Origin: Dyadobacter sp. CY345
GTDB lineage: Bacteria > Bacteroidota > Bacteroidia > Cytophagales > Spirosomataceae
NCBI RefSeq assembly: GCF_021502725.1
Contig: NZ_JAKFFS010000001.1
Span: 1,984,001-2,048,000, forward strand
Direction of reading: 5' to 3'
DNA length: 64,000 nucleotides
A program made the translations under genes and the position numbers. How positions within the stretch are numbered: the stretch's first letter is position 1; each line of letters starts with the position of its first letter. Positions 25,501 through 33,616 of the stretch are shown piece after piece. The notes below the pieces were generated by a model. It was not told where the DNA came from. It searched no databases and saw nothing but the letters and a program-made list of their open reading frames with translations.

Positions 25501-26702
25501 AATTTTTTGAAAAGATTCCTTTCCCGGTCATACAGGTTCAGACCTCCGCCGTCTGTGCCGACGAACAGGTCACCGGTTGGGGTCTCGGCAAATGAAGTGA
25601 CAAATGGTGCACTAAGACCAAACGGATCATTGGTATCAGATCTTTTCAATCCGAAAATGGCTAAATTTTTGTCGTACTTATTTACTCCACCTTTATATGT
25701 ACCCAGCCAGCAGATACCTTGATTATCAATCAATATGCTGCGTACCGATTTATTTGTTAAACTGAATTCCGTTCTGGCATCCGGCCCATATCGTTGAATA
25801 TTTCCATTACGGGTATCAAGAATATTGAGTCCGGCGTCTGTGCCTATCCACATATTATGGTCATTTTCCAGCGTGATCGCAAAGACCATGTTGGAGCTCA
25901 GAGAATTTTTATTGCCGGATTCATACCGGATGTGCTGTAATATCTGCCCACTGGAATTAAGCTTTAATACGCCGCTATATGTACCGACCCATACATTCCC
26001 ATCCCGATCTTCGATGATAGATTTTACGGTTCGGCCTCCAGTTTCGTCGGGCAACGCCTGAAGGTAATTAATGTATTCGTTGTCCTTCCGGGAAGGATCA
26101 ATTTTATACAGACCGTTTTTCGAGCCAACCCATACTTTCTGCTTACTGTCTATTGTAACGCTCAGTATCAATCCTTTCGAAATCTCGTCGGGAATGTTGG
26201 GTATTGATGCAAATGTACTGATCCGGTGACTTTTTGCATCTACGTTAAGTAATCCACCAGTCGTTCCTACCCACAATTTACCTGTTGCATCGCTGCTTAT
26301 GGTTGTGACACTGTGAGGAGACGGTATGCTTAAAAAGGAATCTTTTCTTCTATCATAATAATGTAGTCCGCCTTCAATAGTACCAACCCAGATACCACCT
26401 GCCCGGTCTTGGTGCAAGCTCGCAATATCACTGGATTTTAGTGAGGTCGAATCCTTTTTATAGTGGCGGTATACCGTCACATCGGTACCATCAAATTTGT
26501 TAAGACCATCATCCGTTGCAAACCACATCAGCCCGTAACTGTCTTTTAAGATTGCAGTCACGGTATTGGACGACAAGCCATCCATGGAGGTAATCGACGT
26601 GAACTTCGGTTCCGGACGCTGAGCCTGGGCTGTAAACAGAGCAGTACATATTATGATCAGCGAGCAGGCAACGCAGTATATAAAATTGAGTAATAAGCGC
26701 AT
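22584..26702 (-). CDS. Hybrid two-component system regulator (HTCS) of the xylan locus
   Basis: A 1372-residue one-protein sensor-regulator. A signal peptide (ending AQAQ) leads into about 14 two-component-regulator propeller repeats (recurring IWVGT, LWVGTNGGG, WIASHGTG) spanning roughly residues 30-690, a Y_Y_Y domain to about 810 and one membrane span near 815-835. Cytoplasmic parts are HisKA with His858 in TNLSHELRTP, HATPase (NLLSNAFKFTP, GSGIGLSI), a receiver with Asp1164 in IVSDIAMPEM, and an AraC-type helix-turn-helix at the end (LSISQISYMTGFTAPNYFAKSFK). HTCS proteins sense an oligosaccharide in the periplasm and activate the neighbouring SusC promoter. Here it is divergent from the SusC gene at 27312, so an oligosaccharide of xylan is the expected ligand. 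Confidence 0.94.
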   Translation of the reverse strand: MRLLLNFIYCVACSLIIICTALFTAQAQRPEPKFTSITSMDGLSSNTVTAILKDSYGLMWFATDDGLNKFDGTDVTVYRHYKKDSTSLKSSDIASLHQDRAGGIWVGTIEGGLHYYDRRKDSFLSIPSPHSVTTISSDATGKLWVGTTGGLLNVDAKSHRISTFASIPNIPDEISKGLILSVTIDSKQKVWVGSKNGLYKIDPSRKDNEYINYLQALPDETGGRTVKSIIEDRDGNVWVGTYSGVLKLNSSGQILQHIRYESGNKNSLSSNMVFAITLENDHNMWIGTDAGLNILDTRNGNIQRYGPDARTEFSLTNKSVRSILIDNQGICWLGTYKGGVNKYDKNLAIFGLKRSDTNDPFGLSAPFVTSFAETPTGDLFVGTDGGGLNLYDRERNLFKKFNINPQNRNAASGLAILTLELTSENELWIGTFQDGLFQLNPKTGAYNRYIRGKDLSSLNNNEIFCLEKDRSGKLWVGTNGGGVHLFDPKTKRFERYFDLAIPASQRIIPLNGYIRDILQDRQGKIWIASHGTGVAVFDPVNRQSILLDKQSSNLPGNIVSSIIEDKKGNIWVGTFGEGLALFDQRLQKFISYGEKEGLASNVINKILEDDQGRIWVSTNQGISFFDPKNKKFTNFSSYNGIQDKTFVLGSGIRTSDNILFFGGIAGFNYIDTRSLPDCKNIAPIVLKDLRIGNRSITPADSNLIDADISVAKTINLDYKQNFSLGYAALDYTNPRQMHYRHRLVGMQSEWNETGLNNFASYTNLSPGSYMFEVQASGDGITWSPQTTSININVKPPFYLTIYAYIFYLLTPIAVVFAMRRRGIQKLQREFKEQQKHAEAEQAKELDRQKIKFLTNLSHELRTPISLILAPTENLLVKTKATELNSPVLAIKRNAKRLLNLVDQLLDIKNMQQQEVKLNLETKDAILFIKDTCEQFSDLSFRKGIQFKIESAIAQLYMDFDPEKLERILFNLLSNAFKFTPKGGEVKLEISQQDSPDDKSWLNISITDTGVGITEGNHEKIFERFFQDDTDMSILNQGSGIGLSIVREFVQLHQGTITVKSQPGLGSSFLVQLPVVLNSIPILPVELSAYDRPGTPSSDHDISGSKKEKPNLEDPSSVLIIEDNEEFRHYLKESLMPFYHVIEANNGKEGWQKTLSHHPELIVSDIAMPEMDGITLSQKIKADKRTKHIPIILLTASNGEQQQLEGLNSGANDYLTKPFNFEILNAKINNLILLNRLLKGVYSRQIKVSDEPVQMESSQEKLLKDMLSYIEDNLHTAQLSVENLSRHVGMSRGTLYSKVLEMSGQTPIEFIRSIKLEKAAILLENSDLSISQISYMTGFTAPNYFAKSFKTKFNMLPTEYKLKKRRRLPQIVS

Positions 26703-26956
26703 CTATCAGAAAGAATTTAAAAAGCCAGCCAGTGTTGAAAAAATAATATCATGTATGCCCCATAAAAATGTAAAAAATCTTTCATTTAAAATCGGCAGAG
26801 GTATTTTTTGCTTACTGCAACATTCTACATGCGAAAAACGGCATTTTAATCCTAAAAATGCAAGTTTCTCCTTGAATACGGCATTTTTTTAGTGGATTTG
26901 AACATTTGTAGCGGTAAAATGAACAAATCTGCTCACAGTTGACATAGCTGCCATGT

Positions 26957-26964
26957 TACATTTG
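26957..26964 (+). promoter_or_regulatory. -7 element upstream of the xylan SusC gene
   Basis: TACATTTG matches TAnnTTTG exactly; TTGACA starts at 26939, giving a -33-like element with a 15-bp spacer, slightly short. If used, it drives a long-leader transcript for the SusC/SusD genes. Confidence 0.4.
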
Positions 26965-27044
26965 TCGATAATTAATTAAATAATATCTGGGAAAAATGAT
27001 GAACCAGATTAAATATTAAAACAGGAATATCAGTATCAGTTTAA

Positions 27045-27084
27045 TAATTACCCGTCGATGCGAAAACTTCTGTTTGGGTAATTA
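27045..27084. promoter_or_regulatory. Perfect 9-bp inverted repeat, candidate HTCS operator
   Basis: TAATTACCC at 27045-27053 and GGGTAATTA at 27076-27084 are exact inverted copies with a 22-bp spacer, so half-sites are 31 bp apart, about three helical turns. It could be a regulator site or a leader hairpin with a 22-base loop. Confidence 0.4.
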
Positions 27085-27114
27085 AAGTGCTGGAATAATG
27101 CTGCCACCAAATGA

Positions 27115-27127
27115 TGTCAAATTGACA
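27115..27127. promoter_or_regulatory. 13-bp palindrome TGTCAA-A-TTGACA
   Basis: An exact 6+1+6 palindrome 31 bp after the 9-bp inverted repeat, 185 bp before the SusC ATG. Such short palindromes are typical dimer sites for helix-turn-helix or LacI/GntR-type regulators; which protein binds is not known. Confidence 0.3.
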
Positions 27128-27311
27128 CTATTACTTATTAAAAACCAAATGAAGGCGTTTGTGAAAACCATATCTAACCCAAATTTTATGACATGTTGCT
27201 GCACCAATTGAAACATTTACCGGAAAGTACTTTGATGCTTCAAAAACTGAATAACAACCATTCAGTATGTAAAAATCAATCAACTCGAAAACACTTAATT
27301 ATTCAGAAGTT

Positions 27312-30300
27312 ATGCAAGACTCTTTATTAAATCGTAATATGCTGGCAAGAGTCCTGGGGATCTCCGGCCTTCCTATATTACTGCTGGGCGGGTTTTCTAC
27401 CGAAACCTTTGCCAGCGGGACTTTAATTAATCATGGCATCCAACCAAGATCAATGTCTGTTGCAGACGTAGAGATCAGAGGCAAGGTGACCGGTGAAGAC
27501 GGTGCCGCGCTTCCAGGCGCAAGCATTTTGATCAAATCCACCACAAGGGGAACGATTACAGACACTGACGGAAATTTTAAACTTCTTATTGCCGACGATG
27601 CAAATACAATTCTGGTTGTATCGCTTGTTGGATATGTCTCCCAGGAAGTTGTTGTAGGAACACAAAAAGTTGTCAATGTTCTCTTGAAAGGAGACAATAA
27701 AGTTTTGGACGAAGTTGTAGTAGTAGGTTATGGCGTGCAGCGTAAAAGGGATGTGACCGGCTCCGTTGTATCTGTCAGTGAAGCTACGCTGAAAGAAGTG
27801 CCTGCGCCAAACCTGATCAACCAGTTGAAAGGACGTGCCGCAGGTGTTTCTATCATTAGTAACGGAAGTACGCCAGGTTCTCAGGGACAGATCAGAATCA
27901 GGGGAAACCGGACGCTTACGACAAGTTCAGGTACAGCGGACAGCCAGGATGGTCCACTTGTTGTAGTTGACGGGATTCCATTTGGCGGTTTGAATGATAT
28001 TAACCCGGACGATATCCTCAGCCTGGAAGTGTTAAAAGATGCTTCTGCGACAGCGATTTATGGTTCCCGTGGATCAGGAGGGGTAATATTGGTAACAACC
28101 AAAAGAGGTAAGGTTGGTAAACCGGTATTCAGTTATGACGGATATCACGGAGAAACACGGGTGATGGGTAAATTCAATGTCATGAATGGCCCCGAATATG
28201 CTCAGTTCAAACTTGATGCTGCCAAATATAACCGCACAAGCCCGGGAACTTCCGGTTATGTTTTAACTCAAAAAGAGCAGGAAGCACTTGATAATGGCGT
28301 ATCGACCGACTGGCAGGATCTGATTTACAAACCAGGTTTTATGTCTAACCACCAGTTAGGCGTACAAGGTGGTAGCGAGACTACTCAGTATTCTTTGGGT
28401 TTAGGTTATTTTAACGAAACCGGTATTATTCCAAGCCAGAATTTTCAGCGTTTCAATATCCGCGCGACCATTGATCAGCGAATAGGCAAACATGTAAAGA
28501 TCGGGCTTAATACGTTAAACACACTGACTTACCAGAATACCCCTGGCGGTGGCGGCATACCTGGCGGACTTGTGCGCCTTACACCTCTGGCGTCGCCTTA
28601 CAATGCGGACGGTACGGTTAATACATTTCCTTCGGAAGGTTCAATTGATGCAGCCGGCGTAAGTCCGCTTACAATTTTGACCAAAAAAGATTCCTACCTC
28701 GGACGTACACGCTCGCTGAGGACATTCAACAGTATTTATGCAGAGGTGAATATTTTACCAGGACTGAAATACCGGTTCAATGCAGGTTTGAATTTCAGCC
28801 AGTCTAATTACAATGGCTACAATGGCCCGCTGACGTATTTCAATTCTGCTACCACACAGGCATCATCCAATGCCGAGATCAGTAACACAGAATATTGGGA
28901 TGTGAATTTGCAGCATTTACTTTATTTCGATAAAACATTTGCTGGCAAGCATAAACTGGGCTTTACCGCACTTTATGAGTATACCAAAAACCACTCTTTG
29001 GGCAGCCGTTTCACAGTAACGGGGGTGCCGGCGGATTATATCAAAACATCAAACTTTTCGCTTGCATCGGGTCAGCCTGTGGCCAGCTCTGATTTTGGTA
29101 ACTCATTTTCTGAAACGGGATTGTTGTCTTATATGGGAAGGCTTAATTATAGCTACGCCGACAAGTATTTGCTGACCATGACTTTACGTCGGGATGGATC
29201 TTCTACATTATCTCCTGGTAATCAGTATTTTAATTATCCGGCAATTGGTCTGGGGTGGAATGTGATTGAAGAAACTTTTATGAAGTCGGCCCCATTTATT
29301 TCTAATCTTAAACTGCGCGGTGGCTGGGGTATATCAGGAAACCGAAATGTGGGTGCCTATTCAACGCTTGGCGCATTAACAGCCGGGTATTACAATTTCG
29401 GAACAGGTACTGCCGGACAGCAGCTGGCTTATACTGTGACCAGCTTACCTGCCAATGACCTGACCTGGCAGTCGACTTCTCAGCTGGATATTGGTATCGA
29501 TTTCGGTATTCTGAACAATCGTATTACAGGTTCGGTGGATTGGTATCATCAAAAAACCAAAAATATCCTACTGTCAGTTCCACTTCCTGCCAGTAATGGT
29601 GCAAGTTCTACTTTGAAAAATCTTGGTAAAACTGAAGGTAAAGGCGTGGAAGTAACGACAACCTTTGAGATTGTTAGAAAACCCAAAGGATTTAACTGGA
29701 GTGTAGACGCGACTTATTTCTTCAACCGCGAGAAAATCACGCAGTTGACGACACCGGAAGAACAATCCAACATCGGCGCGGGATGGTTTGTAGGGCAACC
29801 GCTTTCGGTTATTTATGATTATAAAAAATTGGGTATATGGCAGACCGCAGATAAAGAAAACGGCACTTTGGCTCAGCAGACATCTCCTGTTCAACACCCT
29901 GGACAGATCAGAGTGGAAGACCTGAACGGTGATGGAAAAATTGATGCCAACGACCGTCAGCTGTTAGGTAATTTTCAGCCTAAATGGGAGGGAGGCCTTA
30001 CTACCCGTTTCAGTTTTAGAAACTTTGATGCTTCTGTTGTTACTTATGCCCGAATGGGTATGAAAGTAATTGTGCCTTACCTTACCGGTAACTCCACAGG
30101 ATCAGGTGGATTTGCCTTCTATAACCAAAGCCGTGTGAATCAGGTGAAAACGGATTACTGGACAGAAACAAATCCAACCAACGCATTTCCTGCTCCTGAT
30201 GCTAGCGGCGCTGTGGCAAACTTTGGTTCAACGCTTGGCTATTACGACGGTTCGTTTATCAAATGCCGAAGCATTAACCTGGGTTACACTTTCCAGAGTA

Positions 30301-30551
30301 ATGTTTTCAAAAAGATTGGTGCAACATCGGCCAGGATCTACGTAAACCTGACCAATCCGTTCATAATTTATTCTCCTTTGGTGAGAGATAATCTGGCTAT
30401 TGACCCGGAAGGAAACAGCTATGCAAGTGGTCAGTCGACGCTAAACCCGGATGCAGCCAGCGACCGTGGTACGCCAGAACGTCAGATTTCGGTAAATCTT
30501 AATAATCCTCCGGTAAGACAATTCACTGTGGGCGTTAACCTTAAATTCTAA
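27312..30551 (+). CDS. SusC/RagA family TonB-dependent transporter of the xylan locus
   Basis: A 1079-residue outer-membrane transporter. After the leader (ending TFAS, near residue 35) a carboxypeptidase-D regulatory-like domain covers about residues 52-130 (IRGKVTGEDGAALPGASILIK). The SusC hallmark LDEVVVVGYGVQRKRDVTGS follows, then the plug with VVVDGIPFGGLNDINPDDIL and VLKDASATAIYGSRGSGGV and a large barrel ending in FTVGVNLKF with terminal Phe. No STN domain, so control comes from the divergent HTCS. With the SusD protein it forms the lid-and-barrel complex that imports xylo-oligosaccharides, energised by TonB. It begins the plus-strand gene series, with only 7 bp to the SusD gene. Substrate is inferred from the enzymes downstream. 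Confidence 0.94.
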   Translation: MQDSLLNRNMLARVLGISGLPILLLGGFSTETFASGTLINHGIQPRSMSVADVEIRGKVTGEDGAALPGASILIKSTTRGTITDTDGNFKLLIADDANTILVVSLVGYVSQEVVVGTQKVVNVLLKGDNKVLDEVVVVGYGVQRKRDVTGSVVSVSEATLKEVPAPNLINQLKGRAAGVSIISNGSTPGSQGQIRIRGNRTLTTSSGTADSQDGPLVVVDGIPFGGLNDINPDDILSLEVLKDASATAIYGSRGSGGVILVTTKRGKVGKPVFSYDGYHGETRVMGKFNVMNGPEYAQFKLDAAKYNRTSPGTSGYVLTQKEQEALDNGVSTDWQDLIYKPGFMSNHQLGVQGGSETTQYSLGLGYFNETGIIPSQNFQRFNIRATIDQRIGKHVKIGLNTLNTLTYQNTPGGGGIPGGLVRLTPLASPYNADGTVNTFPSEGSIDAAGVSPLTILTKKDSYLGRTRSLRTFNSIYAEVNILPGLKYRFNAGLNFSQSNYNGYNGPLTYFNSATTQASSNAEISNTEYWDVNLQHLLYFDKTFAGKHKLGFTALYEYTKNHSLGSRFTVTGVPADYIKTSNFSLASGQPVASSDFGNSFSETGLLSYMGRLNYSYADKYLLTMTLRRDGSSTLSPGNQYFNYPAIGLGWNVIEETFMKSAPFISNLKLRGGWGISGNRNVGAYSTLGALTAGYYNFGTGTAGQQLAYTVTSLPANDLTWQSTSQLDIGIDFGILNNRITGSVDWYHQKTKNILLSVPLPASNGASSTLKNLGKTEGKGVEVTTTFEIVRKPKGFNWSVDATYFFNREKITQLTTPEEQSNIGAGWFVGQPLSVIYDYKKLGIWQTADKENGTLAQQTSPVQHPGQIRVEDLNGDGKIDANDRQLLGNFQPKWEGGLTTRFSFRNFDASVVTYARMGMKVIVPYLTGNSTGSGGFAFYNQSRVNQVKTDYWTETNPTNAFPAPDASGAVANFGSTLGYYDGSFIKCRSINLGYTFQSNVFKKIGATSARIYVNLTNPFIIYSPLVRDNLAIDPEGNSYASGQSTLNPDAASDRGTPERQISVNLNNPPVRQFTVGVNLKF

Positions 30552-30558
30552 TCCGATC

Positions 30559-32373
30559 ATGAAATCCATAAAAATACTGATTACTGCCGGGCTGATCGCA
30601 GCATTTAGCACCGGTTGCGAAAAAGTGCTCGAAGAGCACCCCCAGTCCCAGATTGTCCCATCTTATTTTAACAGCCCAGCGGGTGTTCTCGGAGGAATAG
30701 CAGGGGTTTATAACGATATCCGCGGCCAATGGGGTACGGAAGGGTTTACGGTTGAAATGCAGGCTGGAACCGACGAATTTATTCAAGGAGTAAATGCCGG
30801 TACAGGTAATGCCTATACTTACAATGGTTTGAACAGTAGTAACTTCGGTTCTGCCTGGGGTGTCGCTTTTCAGGATATTAACACATTGAATGGCGTGCTT
30901 CAGTATGGTCAGACTATTGATCTGAACGAGGCAACGCGGAAGCAATATCTTGCCCAAGCCAAATTCTTGAGGGCATTCTGGTATTTCTATCTGGTGCAGA
31001 CCTGGGGCGACGTACCGCTTCATACAGAATTCATTACTGTACCATCGCAGGCGGCTTCGCGTCAACCTGCGGCGGCAGTTTATGAGCTGATCATCAAGGA
31101 TCTTACAGAAGCTGCGGCTGACTTGCCCAACCAGCCAACAGCTCCATTCCTCGGAAAAGCGGCAACCAAGCCTGTCGCGCAATTCCTGCTTGCCAAAGCA
31201 TACCTGACCCGCGGATGGCTGAACAATACGGTCAGTGATTTTACGGCGGCTGCAAAACTTTGTGATGAAATTATTGCCAATAAATCGGCTTACGGCCTGG
31301 ATCTGTGGCAGGATTATGGAGATGCATTTGTTCCTGCAAACGACTATGGAAAAGAAACGATGTTTGTCAGCGACCATGTGTTGGATCCTAAATATGGTTA
31401 TTACACTGTCGGTGGAGCAGCCGGAGGCGGCGCGGCACAAAACCTGAGTCCATGGTTCACAAACTGGAATTATCCTAACAACAGTGGCATTAACTCTATC
31501 AAAAATGCTGCAGGTGTCTTTACCAACAGCGGAACTTCCGGGATGATCCGCGATTCGTACTACGGTCGCCCGTATGTGCGAATGCGCCCAAATTCGGATA
31601 AACAGACTACGGGTACGCGTACAGGAAAAAACTATTTCCTTGATCAGGCTTTCACAAATCGTGATGTCGATTCACGTTTCGCCAATTCGTTTTATACGGT
31701 TTACATTTCAAACACTGCGGTAACGAATACGCCAACAACCGCTAATAATACCCGTGGGATCGGTTACACGACCGTACCTGGAGTAGACACGGCCGTTTGG
31801 CTGCCTGATTATGAAGTGCCGGGCGCACCTCAGTTTGTAGGATCAAGACCATTTAAAGGTATTGTTGTGCCGCCAAGTCTTTGGAACAATGGTATTTATC
31901 CAGCGTTGAAAAAATACATGGATCCAAGCCGCGGAGCAAATTTTAATGATCCCTCTACGCGTCCTGCTGTTTTATACCGCTTTTCGGACGTTTACCTGAC
32001 GGGTGCCGAGGCATATTTCAAAGCGGGTGACGCATCGAAAGCTGCAACGATGATCAATGTTTTGCGGCAGCGCGCAGCATTCCGTAAGACTAATACCACG
32101 GCTCAGAATACCGCTGCGGCAACGGCCATGAACATTACCGCCGCGGACGTAACCCTGGATTTTATCCTTGACGAACGGAGCCGTGAATTCTTCGGAGAAT
32201 GGCAGCGCTGGCATGACCTTGTAAGAACACGCTCGCTTGTCCGCCGTGTGCAGGAATGGAACAAAGAGGCTGCTCCATACATCAAAGATTTTCATATGTT
32301 AAGACCAATCCCGCAGTCTCAGATTGACAGGGTAGTAGAAGGTCCAAAGTTTCCGCAAAACACGGGATACTAG
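30559..32373 (+). CDS. SusD/RagB family xylan-oligosaccharide-binding lipoprotein
   Basis: A 604-residue surface lipoprotein. The signal ends in FSTGC with Cys at about residue 20. Family features are QYLAQAKFLRAFWYFYLVQTWGDVPL in the TPR-like N-terminal half, FSDVYLTGAEAYFKAGD, and FILDERSREFFGEWQRWHDLVR near the C-terminus. The protein caps the partner SusC channel and binds glycan at the cell surface, usually through aromatic residues; several Trp-rich stretches occur in the middle region (WFTNWNYPNNSG). The gene is 7 bp downstream of SusC. A strong RNA hairpin follows 27 bp after the stop and may set the level of the enzyme genes relative to SusCD. Confidence 0.93.
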   Translation: MKSIKILITAGLIAAFSTGCEKVLEEHPQSQIVPSYFNSPAGVLGGIAGVYNDIRGQWGTEGFTVEMQAGTDEFIQGVNAGTGNAYTYNGLNSSNFGSAWGVAFQDINTLNGVLQYGQTIDLNEATRKQYLAQAKFLRAFWYFYLVQTWGDVPLHTEFITVPSQAASRQPAAAVYELIIKDLTEAAADLPNQPTAPFLGKAATKPVAQFLLAKAYLTRGWLNNTVSDFTAAAKLCDEIIANKSAYGLDLWQDYGDAFVPANDYGKETMFVSDHVLDPKYGYYTVGGAAGGGAAQNLSPWFTNWNYPNNSGINSIKNAAGVFTNSGTSGMIRDSYYGRPYVRMRPNSDKQTTGTRTGKNYFLDQAFTNRDVDSRFANSFYTVYISNTAVTNTPTTANNTRGIGYTTVPGVDTAVWLPDYEVPGAPQFVGSRPFKGIVVPPSLWNNGIYPALKKYMDPSRGANFNDPSTRPAVLYRFSDVYLTGAEAYFKAGDASKAATMINVLRQRAAFRKTNTTAQNTAAATAMNITAADVTLDFILDERSREFFGEWQRWHDLVRTRSLVRRVQEWNKEAAPYIKDFHMLRPIPQSQIDRVVEGPKFPQNTGY

Positions 32374-32400
32374 TTCAAATTGTTGATTAAAAACAATAAA

Positions 32401-32443
32401 CCTGGGACGCAGGACTGCGAAAAATGCAGTTCTGTGTCTCAGG
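32401..32443 (+). promoter_or_regulatory. 18-bp RNA hairpin between SusD and the enzyme genes
   Basis: CCTGGGACGCAGGACTGC pairs over its whole length with 32426-32443 around a 7-base loop. The only three non-Watson-Crick positions are G opposite U in the plus-strand RNA; in minus-strand RNA they would be A-C mismatches. There is no clean U-run after it, so it looks less like a terminator and more like a processing or stability element. Confidence 0.65.
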
Positions 32444-32521
32444 ATTAGTTTTGTCAGGATTTCAATAAAACAACATAAGTAGTAACAGTCCAACGATTTG
32501 CTTTTTGTATAAAAAACATAA

Positions 32522-33577
32522 ATGATGATACGATTCAATAACAATCTTATAGCCACCTTCTCGATTATTGTTGCCACAGCCGGACAGGCGATCTGTCAGA
32601 AAGCACCTGAAAAGATCAAGCCGCTTATAGAAGGTTTGTACACTGCCGACCCCTCAGCCCATGTTTTCAATGGAAAAATTTATATCTATCCTTCTCATGA
32701 TGTTGAAGCAGACGTGCCGCAGGATGACGAAGGCGGACATTTCCAGATGCGCGATTATCATGTCTTTTCCATGGACAAGATCGGTGGAAAAGTAACGGAT
32801 CACGGCGTTGCGCTGGATGTAAAAGATGTGCCCTGGGCGGATAAACAAATGTGGGCACCGGATGCAGCTTACAAAAACGGTACATATTTTCTTTATTTTC
32901 CTGCAAAAGACAAAGAGGGGATTTTCCGGATGGGCGTAGCTACAAGTAAATCGCCAACCGGCCCTTTTAAAGCTGAGGCAAAACCTATTGAAGGAAGTTA
33001 CAGCATCGACCCGGCTGTTTTTACCGATACTGACGGTAAAACTTATATGTATTTGGGAGGTATTTGGGGCGGTCAGCTTCAACGCTGGCACACGGGAACC
33101 TATAACAAATCTTTAATGACTGATCTTGGCAAAGGCCACGAAAATGAACCAGCATTGAATGCAAAGATTGCTCTAATGAAAGATGATATGCTTTCGTTTG
33201 CCGAGCCTTTGCGTGATGTTCAGATCCTTGATGAAAATGGAAAACCTCTGCTTGCCTCGGATACTAACCGACGCTTTTTTGAAGGTGCATGGATGCATAA
33301 GTTCAATGGAAAATATTATTTCTCTTATTCAACAGGTGATACGCACTTGCTTTGTTATGCAGAGGGAACTTCACCTTACGGGCCGTTTACCTACAAAGGC
33401 GTGATCATGAATCCGGTTGAAGGCTGGACAACGCATCATTCGATTGTTGAAGTGAAGGGAAAATGGTATCTGTTCTATCATGACGCTGAACTTTCCGGAA
33501 AAACGCACCTTCGCAGTGTAAAAGTCAGAGAGCTACTGAGAGATAGTAATGGAAATATTAAGACAATAACTCCTTGA
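32522..33577 (+). CDS. Glycoside hydrolase family 43 (GH43_1-like) xylosidase/arabinofuranosidase
   Basis: A 351-residue secreted enzyme; signal peptide ends near AICQ (residue 26). It is a single five-bladed propeller without extra domains. The GH43 triad can be seen: base Asp43 in YTADPSAHVF, pKa-modulating Asp in YSIDPAVFTD, and acid Glu in RRFFEGAWMHK. The inserted segment YIYPSHDVEAD with FQMRDYHVFSM points to subfamily 1-like enzymes that act on xylo-oligosaccharides or arabinosyl side groups. Inverting hydrolysis of beta-xylosyl or alpha-arabinofuranosyl ends in the periplasm is expected. It is first of the enzyme genes after the hairpin; the Gfo/Idh/MocA gene starts 40 bp later. Confidence 0.88.
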   Translation: MMIRFNNNLIATFSIIVATAGQAICQKAPEKIKPLIEGLYTADPSAHVFNGKIYIYPSHDVEADVPQDDEGGHFQMRDYHVFSMDKIGGKVTDHGVALDVKDVPWADKQMWAPDAAYKNGTYFLYFPAKDKEGIFRMGVATSKSPTGPFKAEAKPIEGSYSIDPAVFTDTDGKTYMYLGGIWGGQLQRWHTGTYNKSLMTDLGKGHENEPALNAKIALMKDDMLSFAEPLRDVQILDENGKPLLASDTNRRFFEGAWMHKFNGKYYFSYSTGDTHLLCYAEGTSPYGPFTYKGVIMNPVEGWTTHHSIVEVKGKWYLFYHDAELSGKTHLRSVKVRELLRDSNGNIKTITP

Positions 33578-33616
33578 TAATTAATATATTATTGTTCATT
33601 CCTATCAAAAATTAAT

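Larger units (their letters stand above)
26703..27311. promoter_or_regulatory. Divergent control region between HTCS and the xylan SusC gene
   Basis: 609 bp, A/T-rich, with no convincing gene. It holds a near-consensus promoter (26957), a 9-bp inverted repeat pair (27045-27084), a 13-bp palindrome (27115-27127) and, nearer the HTCS, GCATTTT-N7-AAAATGC at 26841-26861. Promoters for both directions and the HTCS binding site should be here. The distance from the 26957 element to the SusC ATG would give a leader of about 340 bases; a promoter nearer the gene is possible, e.g. around TACTTTG at 27228. Confidence 0.6.
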
